Of a DNA stretch of 5,946 bases, positions 1-5,401 are shown piece after piece. Each line of letters starts with the position of its first letter. The first letter of the stretch is position 1. Both the position numbers and the translations under genes were made by a program. This DNA is from Actinomycetota bacterium (GTDB taxonomy: Bacteria > Actinomycetota > Acidimicrobiia > Spongiisociales > UBA11373): positions 1 to 5,946 of the forward strand of contig JAUYIV010000048.1 of the NCBI GenBank assembly GCA_030688105.1. Reading direction: 5' to 3'. The notes below the pieces were generated by a model, which saw only the letters and a program-made list of their open reading frames with translations, was not told the DNA's origin and searched no databases.

Positions 1-1135
1 GGAGGCCATCGCCGCCGTCGGCGCCGGAGTGACGGTCGAAGACCTGGGTGACCCGGAGCCCGGCGACCTGATCATCGACGCTCTCTTCGGTGTCGGGTTC
101 CACGGGACGCTCCCAGCTCGCGCAGTGCCATGGACGCGCCATGATGCACCGGTCCTCGCGGTGGATCTTCCGAGCGGGCTCGACGGTCGCGACGGTTCGA
201 CCGATGGGCCGGTGTTCCGGGCCGCTCGGACCGCGACGTTCCACGCCCTCAAGACGGGTCACCTGACCGGCCGGGGGCCCGAGCTCTCGGGCGACGTCGA
301 GGTCGTCGACATCGGGCTCTCGGGGGAGCGAGCGGAGTGGCTCGAATTCGAGGATGGTGACGCCGCGGTCCCCTCCAGGTCCCGGGATGCCCACAAATGG
401 TCGGCGGGCTCGGTCGCCGTCGTCGGGGGATCGCCGGGCATCCTCGGCGCGGCGATGATCGCGGGGCGAGCGGCACTCGAGTTCGGTGCCGGAGCCGCCA
501 AGGTGTTCCTCCCCGGGGCCCTGCATGCCCAGGCGGCTGCGATGGATCCGGGGGTTCTGACCGCCGGGCTCGGGAAGGGCGATGCCCACGATGATGCCAA
601 GACAGTGATCGAGGCGTGCTCCCGATTCGACGTGATGGCGCTCGGTCCCGGACTCGGCCCAGGCCGGGAATCGTTCGTTGCCGAAGTCCTCCAGGGCTGG
701 GATCGTCCGCTCGTGCTCGATGCCGACGGCATCACCGCGGCTTCGGTCGACGGGGTTGCCGGTCGTGAGGCTCCGACGGTCCTCACACCCCACGGCGGCG
801 AGTTCGAGCGGCTGACCGGCGAACCTCCGACCCCGGCGGCCGCCGCCGCGTTTGCCGTGAAGACCGGGGCGATCGTGCTGCTCAAGGGCTCCCCTACCTT
901 CGTCATGGGAGCACAGCGGTGTGTGGTGACATCGGGAGGTCCCGAGCTCGCCACCATCGGCACCGGGGATGTCCTGACCGGGATGCTGGCGGCGCTCATC
1001 TCCCGGGGAATGCCTTCGGAGGATGCGGCCCGCGCTGCGGCCCATCACCACGGCCGGGCCGGTGCCGCGCTCGCCTCGTTCACTACCGTCACCGCCACCG
1101 GCCTGCTGGCCGAGATAGGGAGGTTTGCCTGGTGA
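1..1135 (+). CDS. nnr: Bifunctional NAD(P)H-hydrate epimerase / ADP-dependent dehydratase, 5'-truncated by the window
   Basis: Repairs hydrated NADH and NADPH (NADHX/NADPHX) in the cytoplasm: the N-terminal YjeF_N domain epimerises the R form, and the C-terminal kinase-like domain dehydrates the S form using ADP or ATP. The reading frame (codons from base 2) is open to the window edge, so the GTG at 29 is internal and about 100-120 residues are missing, including the N-terminal substrate-binding loop. Numbering from base 29: the rest of the epimerase domain shows DALFGVG (17-23), VDLPSGLDG (45-53) and the HALKTGH region (72-78). The dehydratase domain begins near AHKW (121-124) and carries VGGSPG, GPGLG (206-210), DADG (231-234), TPHGGEF (253-259), LLKG and GTGDVLTG (311-318), which holds the expected catalytic Asp. 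The HKG usually seen at the domain start reads HKW here. Its TGA overlaps the alr GTG. In E. coli nnr also adjoins tsaE. Family assignment is very secure. Confidence 0.95.
   Translation, partial: EAIAAVGAGVTVEDLGDPEPGDLIIDALFGVGFHGTLPARAVPWTRHDAPVLAVDLPSGLDGRDGSTDGPVFRAARTATFHALKTGHLTGRGPELSGDVEVVDIGLSGERAEWLEFEDGDAAVPSRSRDAHKWSAGSVAVVGGSPGILGAAMIAGRAALEFGAGAAKVFLPGALHAQAAAMDPGVLTAGLGKGDAHDDAKTVIEACSRFDVMALGPGLGPGRESFVAEVLQGWDRPLVLDADGITAASVDGVAGREAPTVLTPHGGEFERLTGEPPTPAAAAAFAVKTGAIVLLKGSPTFVMGAQRCVVTSGGPELATIGTGDVLTGMLAALISRGMPSEDAARAAAHHHGRAGAALASFTTVTATGLLAEIGRFAW
1118..1123 (+). promoter_or_regulatory. Ribosome binding site of alr
   Basis: GGGAGG inside the last codons of nnr, 8 bases before the GTG at 1132. 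It settles the alr start: the same frame stays open back to 919, but those upstream codons do not resemble alanine racemase and overlap conserved nnr sequence, whereas the family's N-terminus begins right after this site. Confidence 0.75.
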
Positions 1136-2223
1136 GGCCGTCGTGGGTCGAGGTGGACCTCGAGGCGATCCGGCACAACGTGCGCGCCATTGCGGCGGTG
1201 ACCTCCCCCGCCGTGTACTGCGCCGTGGTGAAGGCGGACGGCTACGGGCACGGGGACGTGCCGGTGGCGGAAGCCGCACTCGAGGCCGGGGCGGAGTGGC
1301 TGGCCGTGGCCCTCGTCTCGGAGGGAATCGGTTTGCGCGAGGCCGGCATCGAGGCGCCGATCCTCCTGCTCTCCGAACCGGTTCCCGAGGACGCACTGGA
1401 TGTCGTCCGCTGGAACCTCACCCCGACCGCGTATCGCAAGACGTTCGTCGAGGCTCTCGCCGGCGTCGCCCCCGAGGGCTTTCCGGTCCACGTCAAAGTG
1501 GACACCGGCATGCATCGGGTGGGCGCCCCGCCCGAGCTCGCTCGGGAGCTGGCGCTCGAGGTGGCGCAGGGTCCCCTCCGGCTCGAGGGGGTCTGGACCC
1601 ACTTCCCGGTGTCCGAGGAGGATCATGAGTTCACCGCAACCCAGGTGTTCGCAATTCGTGAGTTCGTCGACGACCTCGCTGCGCTCGGGGTCAGGCCCCA
1701 GATGATCCATGCCGCGAACACCGCAGGAGCTCTCGCCGACCTCGACGCCGGGTTCGACATGGTCCGGGTGGGGATCGGCACATACGGGTTGAGGCCTGCC
1801 CCCGGGTATGCCCCCGAGGTCGATCTTCGGCCGGCGATGTCGGTGGTCAGCCGGGTCGTCTACACCAGGCGACATCCCGCGGGCACCCGACCCTCCTACG
1901 GACGCCGCCGGCCATTGACCGAAGAATCGACGGTGGCCACCATCCCCATCGGGTACGCCGACGGACTGGCGCGTCGGCTCTCGGCCGTCGGAGCAGCCCT
2001 CATCGGGGGCAAGCGGTTCCCGTTTGCGGGCAACATCACCATGGATCAAGCCCTCATCGATGTCGGGTCGGACGACGTCGAGGTGGGCGACCGGGTCGTG
2101 CTGCTCGGGCGGCAGGGTGACGAGGAGATCACGGCCGATCATTGGGCCGAGTGGCTGGGAACGATCAACTGGGAGGTCGTCTGCGGCTTCGGTCCGCGTC
2201 TCCCGCGCCGGTACGTCGGATGA
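1132..2223 (+). CDS. alr: Alanine racemase (PLP-dependent)
   Basis: Interconverts L- and D-alanine in the cytoplasm, supplying D-Ala for peptidoglycan. 363 residues, normal for the family. The start is GTG 1132, giving the typical N-terminus (RPSWVEVDLEAIRHN), supported by a good ribosome binding site and a GTGA overlap with nnr. Visible features: PLP-binding Lys34 in AVVKADGYGHG; KVDTGMHR (122-129), in which Lys122 and Arg129 match the carbamylated Lys129 and Arg136 of the Geobacillus enzyme; THF (153-155); AANTAG (194-199); VRVGIGTYG (211-219); catalytic Tyr256 in the SYG motif at the start of the C-terminal beta domain; IPIGYADG (271-278); MDQ (304-306) at the substrate entry. The Cys often found before this Met-Asp is Thr303, a tolerated position. 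It ends with the family-typical INWEVVCGFGPRLPRRY. Its stop overlaps the next gene by ATGA. The alternative amino-acid racemase function is unlikely. Confidence 0.97.
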   Translation: MRPSWVEVDLEAIRHNVRAIAAVTSPAVYCAVVKADGYGHGDVPVAEAALEAGAEWLAVALVSEGIGLREAGIEAPILLLSEPVPEDALDVVRWNLTPTAYRKTFVEALAGVAPEGFPVHVKVDTGMHRVGAPPELARELALEVAQGPLRLEGVWTHFPVSEEDHEFTATQVFAIREFVDDLAALGVRPQMIHAANTAGALADLDAGFDMVRVGIGTYGLRPAPGYAPEVDLRPAMSVVSRVVYTRRHPAGTRPSYGRRRPLTEESTVATIPIGYADGLARRLSAVGAALIGGKRFPFAGNITMDQALIDVGSDDVEVGDRVVLLGRQGDEEITADHWAEWLGTINWEVVCGFGPRLPRRYVG

Positions 2224-3149
2224 CGCTCACCTCCGTCCCCGGCGTCGAGGTCGGGCATTGGTCGGATCGGAAGGGTCTGACGGGCGTCACCGTGGTGGTC
2301 CTTCCCGAGCCGAACGTTGCCGCCGTCGAAGTCCGTGGCGCCGCTCCGGGCACCAGGGAGACGGCCCTTCTGGCGTCCGGCATGAAGGTGGAGACCATCC
2401 AGGCGATCGTCTTCGCCGGGGGCAGCGCCTTCGGGCTTGCCGCCGCCGATGGGGTGGTGCGGGCGCTCGAGGCGGATGGCCGGGGCCACCCGACGCCGGC
2501 CGGGGTCGTGCCGATCGTGCCCAGTGCGATCCTCTTCGACCTCCTGGTCGGCGATCCGCGGGCCCGACCGGACGCCGCCGCCGGGGAGGCGGCCTATCGG
2601 GCGAGCTCGCCAGGCCCCGTCGAGATGGGGAGTGTCGGCGCGGGAACCGGTGCGGTGGTGGCGGGGTGGCGGGGTTTCGACCATTTCCGCAAGGGCGGCG
2701 TCGGGTCGCACGCCGAGCCGGTCGGGGATGCGGTCGTGGCCGCTTTGGCGGTCGTCAACGCCGTTGGCGACGTCTTCACCCTCGAGGGTGGCTCCCTGAC
2801 CGGGGGGGCCGCGGTGCCCCCTTTGGTCCCGGCGGCTCCCCGGCCCCTCGAGAACACCACGCTCGTCGTCGTCGCCACCGATGCCCGGCTCGATCGTGCC
2901 TCTCTGACCCGGCTCTGCGTCCAGGGCCACGATGCGATGGCCGTGTGCCTTCGCCCTGGCCACACCCGATACGATGGCGATGTCGTGTTTGCGGTGTCCT
3001 GCGGCGACCGCATCGCCGACCCGGACGCCCTCGGGTCGGCGGCCTTCATCGCGGTGGGTCGGGCGATCGAGGCGGCTGTGCGGCATGCCACCCCGCTTGG
3101 CGGAGTCCCGGTGATCGCCGCCGACGCAGCACCCGAGGAGAGCACGTGA
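2220..3149 (+). CDS. P1-family (S58, DmpA/NylC-like) self-processing peptidase or amidohydrolase
   Basis: 309 residues from the ATG at 2220, which overlaps the alr stop (ATGA); no clear ribosome binding site precedes it. It belongs to the family of DmpA (L-aminopeptidase/D-Ala-esterase), BapA and the nylon oligomer hydrolase NylC, which cleave themselves into alpha and beta chains to expose an N-terminal Ser or Thr nucleophile. Seen: SVPGVEVGHW near the N-terminus, FAGGSAFGLAAADGV (65-79), PIVPSAILFDL (98-108), VGAGTGA (139-145), KGGVGS (158-163), NAVGDV (180-185), ENTTLVVVATDA (211-222), and YDGDVVFA (251-258). Cleavage is predicted between Asn212 and Thr213. Asp252 and Asp254 lie 39 and 41 residues after Thr213, exactly as Asp306 and Asp308 follow Thr267 in NylC. 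There is no signal peptide or membrane segment, so it is probably cytoplasmic. The substrate cannot be read from the sequence; adjacency to alr makes D-Ala peptides or amides a possibility only. Confidence 0.9.
   Translation: MTLTSVPGVEVGHWSDRKGLTGVTVVVLPEPNVAAVEVRGAAPGTRETALLASGMKVETIQAIVFAGGSAFGLAAADGVVRALEADGRGHPTPAGVVPIVPSAILFDLLVGDPRARPDAAAGEAAYRASSPGPVEMGSVGAGTGAVVAGWRGFDHFRKGGVGSHAEPVGDAVVAALAVVNAVGDVFTLEGGSLTGGAAVPPLVPAAPRPLENTTLVVVATDARLDRASLTRLCVQGHDAMAVCLRPGHTRYDGDVVFAVSCGDRIADPDALGSAAFIAVGRAIEAAVRHATPLGGVPVIAADAAPEEST
3135..3140 (+). promoter_or_regulatory. Ribosome binding site of the uracil-DNA glycosylase gene
   Basis: GAGGAG within the last codons of the P1 hydrolase, 5 bases before GTG 3146. 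It supports that start over in-frame upstream starts; the frame is open back to 2024 but matches nothing there. Confidence 0.65.
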
Positions 3150-3763
3150 CCGCTCACGGAGAATTGGCCGAGCTGGCCGAGATCGCCTCGACCTGCGTGA
3201 GGTGCCCGCTGTCCGAGACGCGCACCACGGTCGTGTTCGGGACGGGGTCCGCCGACGCAGAGGTGATGTTCGTCGGCGAGGCCCCCGGGTTTCACGAGGA
3301 TCAGCAGGGCGAGCCCTTCGTCGGTGCAGCCGGGAAGCTCCTCGACCAGTTGCTTGGGGAAATCGGGCTGCAGAGAGACGACGTCTACATCGCCAACGTC
3401 CTCAAGTGCCGCCCCCCGGGCAATCGCGATCCGAAGCCGGAGGAGATCGAGGAGTGCAAGGGCTATCTGCGGCGTCAGCTGGAGCTCGTCGACCCCAAGG
3501 TCGTGATCACCCTGGGGAACTTCGCCACGAAGCTGCTGCTCCGGCGCGACGTCGGGATCACCCGGCTGCGCGGCCAAGTGTTCCCGTGGTGGAACCGCCG
3601 CCTCATTCCGACGTTCCACCCGGCGGCGGCGCTTCGGGGCGGCGAGCAAGTGCTGGCCCTGATGCGCGAGGACTTCGCGCTGGCGCGTGCCGTCATCGAT
3701 GAACCGGCCGTCGAGGTGACCCTGGTCGAGGCCGGGCCCGAGCAGCTAGGGCTCTTTGGGTGA
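3146..3763 (+). CDS. Family 4 [4Fe-4S] uracil-DNA glycosylase with clamp-binding-like C-terminus
   Basis: Removes uracil from DNA as the first step of base excision repair after cytosine deamination or dUMP incorporation. 205 residues from GTG 3146 (GTGA overlap with the upstream gene). Four cysteines placed for the iron-sulfur cluster: Cys17 and Cys20 (CVRCPL), Cys88 (LKCRPPGNRDP) and Cys104. Family 4 motif 1 is GEAPG (44-48) with ED at 51-52 and GEPFVGAAGKLL (55-66); motif 2 is FHPAAALR (157-164). The UdgX signature (GEQPG and a KRRIH loop) is absent, so ordinary uracil excision is expected. After the catalytic domain an acidic linker (about 184-199) leads to QLGLF (200-204) and a final Gly, resembling the bacterial sliding-clamp pentapeptide QL[S/D]LF. 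The gene lies between a hydrolase and tsaE, away from other repair genes. Confidence in the family is high; the tail's role is inferred. Confidence 0.95.
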   Translation: MTAHGELAELAEIASTCVRCPLSETRTTVVFGTGSADAEVMFVGEAPGFHEDQQGEPFVGAAGKLLDQLLGEIGLQRDDVYIANVLKCRPPGNRDPKPEEIEECKGYLRRQLELVDPKVVITLGNFATKLLLRRDVGITRLRGQVFPWWNRRLIPTFHPAAALRGGEQVLALMREDFALARAVIDEPAVEVTLVEAGPEQLGLFG

Positions 3764-4212
3764 TCCAGATCGGGTGCGCCACCGCCGCCGACACGATGGC
3801 CGTCGGTCGCCGACTTGCCAGCCTCCTGCGCGCCGGCGACGTCGTGCTCCTCGCCGGAGGCCTCGGTGCCGGGAAGACGGTCTTCGCGGGGGGGATCGGT
3901 GAGGGGCTCGGGCTCGACGACCCGGTGGTCAGCCCCACCTTCGTCCTCGCCCGGCGATATCGGGGTCTCGTGCCGATGGTCCACGTGGACCTGTACCGGG
4001 TGGGGTCGTCATCCGAGATCGACGACCTCGACCTCGACACCGAGGCCTCGGACGCGGTGCTCGTCGTCGAGTGGGGCCAGGCCGCCGAGCAGTCTTTCGG
4101 TGACGACCACCTGCTCGTCCGAATCACCATGGAGTCCGGAGGCCAGAGAACCCTCGAGCTCGTCCCCCGCGGGTCCTGGATCGACCGCCCCATCTCGGAG
4201 GTGGCGCGGTGA
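3760..4212 (+). CDS. tsaE: tRNA threonylcarbamoyladenosine biosynthesis ATPase TsaE
   Basis: P-loop ATPase of the TsaB-TsaD-TsaE complex, which makes t6A at position 37 of ANN-decoding tRNAs; TsaE hydrolyses ATP to reset the complex between catalytic rounds. 150 residues, the usual size. Seen: Walker A GGLGAGKT (33-40), SPTF (58-61), HVDLYR (75-80), and VVEWG (102-106), the Glu-Trp hallmark of the family. The start GTG 3760 overlaps the glycosylase stop (GTGA), with a modest AGGG at 3748-3751 in front. A run of seven G's (3888-3894) lies just after the Walker A codons. tsaB follows immediately, also by a GTGA overlap, consistent with co-production of the complex. Confidence 0.96.
   Translation: MIQIGCATAADTMAVGRRLASLLRAGDVVLLAGGLGAGKTVFAGGIGEGLGLDDPVVSPTFVLARRYRGLVPMVHVDLYRVGSSSEIDDLDLDTEASDAVLVVEWGQAAEQSFGDDHLLVRITMESGGQRTLELVPRGSWIDRPISEVAR
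4197..4204 (+). promoter_or_regulatory. Ribosome binding site of tsaB
   Basis: GGAGGTGG in the last codons of tsaE, 4 bases before GTG 4209. The strong purine match supports this start, which also gives the canonical TsaB N-terminus (RILAIETST). Confidence 0.65.
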
Positions 4213-4913
4213 GGATCCTGGCCATCGAGACCTCGACGGCGGCCTCATCGGTGGCGCTCGGCACTCCCGACGGAGTCGTTGCGTCGTCGCGGCGGCTCGA
4301 CCCCCGTGGCCATGTCGGTTTCCTGGTACCCGCGCTCGAATTCTGCTTCTCCCAGGCGGGTTGGGAGCCCAAGCAGCTGGACGCCATCGCGATCGATACC
4401 GGGCCCGGGCTGTTCAGCGGCATCCGAACCGGACTCGCCACCGCCCAGGCGATCGCCGGAGCAGTGGGAGCTCCACTGGTGCCGGTGGCCTCACTCGATG
4501 CGCTCGCGCTCCGCGCCGCCACCGGGCATCGTCGTATCTGGGCGGTGGTCGACGTCCGTCGCAAAGAGTTCGCCGTGGCCCCCTATCGGCCGGTGCCCGG
4601 AGGGGTGGTGCGGGATGGGGCGATCGAGCTGTGCGGGCCGGAGGCCTTCCGGGCGCTGTTGGTGAGCGACCCGAGCGATGTGCTCGTCGTCGGTGACTGG
4701 CAGGCTCTGCCCGAGGGGACCCTCGTCGGGCTCCACGCGCTGCGCACCGGACGGCCCCGTTTTCCCGCTGCGGAAGCCGTCATCGAGGTGGCCTGGGGGC
4801 GGGCCCAGAGGAATGAGCTCCCCCACCCCGACGAGGTCCGGCCCAATTACCTTCGTGAGCCGGACGTGACGATCAACTGGTCGGATTTCCGATCGGAGGG
4901 TCCGTGGAAGTAG
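4209..4913 (+). CDS. tsaB: tRNA threonylcarbamoyladenosine biosynthesis protein TsaB
   Basis: ASKHA-fold partner and scaffold of TsaD in t6A synthesis; it dimerises with TsaD and is not itself catalytic. 234 residues from GTG 4209, normal length. Seen: ILAIETSTAASSVAL (3-17), the phosphate-loop-like start of the fold; GHVGFLVPALE (34-44); DTGPGLFSGIRTGLATAQAIA (63-83), the family's GPG-x-F-[ST]-G-[IL]-R signature; ASLDALA (94-100); AVVDVRRKEFAVA (112-124), matching the D-A-R-R-x-E-V region; and a C-terminal PNYLREPDV. It lacks the HxEGH metal motif, which separates it from TsaD further downstream. Its 3' end overlaps the rimI start by 10 bases, the only junction here that is not a 4-base overlap. 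Confidence 0.95.
   Translation: MRILAIETSTAASSVALGTPDGVVASSRRLDPRGHVGFLVPALEFCFSQAGWEPKQLDAIAIDTGPGLFSGIRTGLATAQAIAGAVGAPLVPVASLDALALRAATGHRRIWAVVDVRRKEFAVAPYRPVPGGVVRDGAIELCGPEAFRALLVSDPSDVLVVGDWQALPEGTLVGLHALRTGRPRFPAAEAVIEVAWGRAQRNELPHPDEVRPNYLREPDVTINWSDFRSEGPWK
4895..4900 (+). promoter_or_regulatory. Ribosome binding site of rimI (tight spacing)
   Basis: GGAGGG within the tsaB 3' end, only 3 bases before GTG 4904, shorter than the usual 5-9. The in-frame ATG at 4934 is the alternative but has no purine-rich site in front and would remove the first beta strand (VSSVRSM) of the acetyltransferase fold, so GTG 4904 is preferred. Confidence 0.5.
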
Positions 4914-5401
4914 CCGTCTCCTCGGTTCGATCGATGACCGCAGCAGACATCCCCGCGGTGGCGGTCCTGGAAGCCCGCGCCTTCGCGGAGCCGTGGTCTC
5001 CGGAGACCTTTGCCGAGGAATTGACGCTTCCCAATCGGAGGTACGTCGTGGCCGAGGCGGATGAGAAGGTGGTCGGATACGGCGGCGTGATGTGTGTCGA
5101 CGAGGAGGCCCACATCATGACGATTGCCGTCGACCCGTCCGCGACGCGTCGCAGGATCGGAACCCGCCTCATGGTGGCGCTGGTCGAGGCCGCGCTGGGC
5201 GAAGGTGCTCGGCATCTCACCCTCGAGGTCCGCGTGTCGAACGACGCCGCGCTGGGCCTCTACCGCAAGCTGGGATTCGCCTCCGTCGGCCTGCGGCCCG
5301 GGTACTACCGCGACGAGGACGCGCTCGTGATGTGGGTGGTGAATGCCGACGAGGGCCCGTTCCGGCGTCGGCTCGAGCGGATCGGGGAGGAGATGGGATG
5401 A
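4904..5401 (+). CDS. rimI: GNAT N-terminal protein acetyltransferase RimI
   Basis: Transfers acetyl from acetyl-CoA to protein N-termini, classically ribosomal protein S18 in E. coli. 165 residues from GTG 4904. Seen: VSSVRSMTAADIPAVAVLEA (first strand and helix), FAEPWSPETF (27-36), IAVDPSATRRRIGTRLM (74-90) for the pantetheine-binding strand and loop, LEVRVSN (107-113), LGLYRKLGF (117-125) and RPGYYRDEDALVMW (131-144), the RimI-type C-terminal signature. Glu108 and Tyr120 are 12 residues apart, like the catalytic Glu103 and Tyr115 of the E. coli enzyme. Oddity: in the acetyl-CoA loop [QR]xxGx[GA] the central Gly is Arg84 (codon AGG, one base from GGG). It sits between tsaB and tsaD, its common position in actinobacteria; the link with t6A is positional only. 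Which proteins it acetylates here is unknown. Confidence 0.92.
   Translation: MEVAVSSVRSMTAADIPAVAVLEARAFAEPWSPETFAEELTLPNRRYVVAEADEKVVGYGGVMCVDEEAHIMTIAVDPSATRRRIGTRLMVALVEAALGEGARHLTLEVRVSNDAALGLYRKLGFASVGLRPGYYRDEDALVMWVVNADEGPFRRRLERIGEEMG
5386..5392 (+). promoter_or_regulatory. Ribosome binding site of tsaD
   Basis: GGAGGAG in the last codons of rimI, 5 bases before ATG 5398. A second ATG at 5393 is in the rimI frame (its Met164), so it does not compete for tsaD. Confidence 0.65.

Noticed and set aside
259..999. 246-codon - strand frame inside nnr
   Set aside because: Shadow of the nnr coding frame with Ser/Pro/Ala-rich composition and no motif.
919..1131. Upstream extension of alanine racemase
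   Set aside because: It would overlap conserved nnr codons in another frame, is Arg/His/Gly-rich, and the family N-terminus and ribosome binding site fit GTG 1132.
1915..1950. TTGACC as a possible -35 box inside alr
   Set aside because: No TATAAT-like hexamer at a suitable distance; it lies in conserved coding sequence.
2142..2219. 26-codon N-terminal extension of the P1 hydrolase
   Set aside because: It reads through the conserved alr C-terminus in another frame; the family start motif follows ATG 2220.
2024..3145. Upstream extension of the uracil-DNA glycosylase, as a fusion protein
   Set aside because: The added residues are an Arg/Gly-rich out-of-frame reading of alr and the P1 hydrolase; GTG 3146 has its own ribosome binding site and gives a family-typical length.
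1045..3649. Long open frames on the - strand (for example 1045-2142, 2139-3086, 2594-3649)
   Set aside because: They are antisense to well-recognised conserved genes, show low-complexity Arg/Pro/Gly/Ser composition or mirror-frame residues, and match no family I know. Stop-poor antisense frames are expected at this G+C.
3146..3763. UdgX (uracil cross-linking) or phage-polymerase-associated glycosylase
   Set aside because: Motif 1 is GEAPG rather than GEQPG and there is no KRRIH loop before FHPAAALR, so it is an ordinary family 4 enzyme.
5021..5048. TTGACG ... TACGTC as a possible promoter inside rimI ahead of tsaD
   Set aside because: The spacer is about 15 bases and the second hexamer is poor; codons explain the bases.
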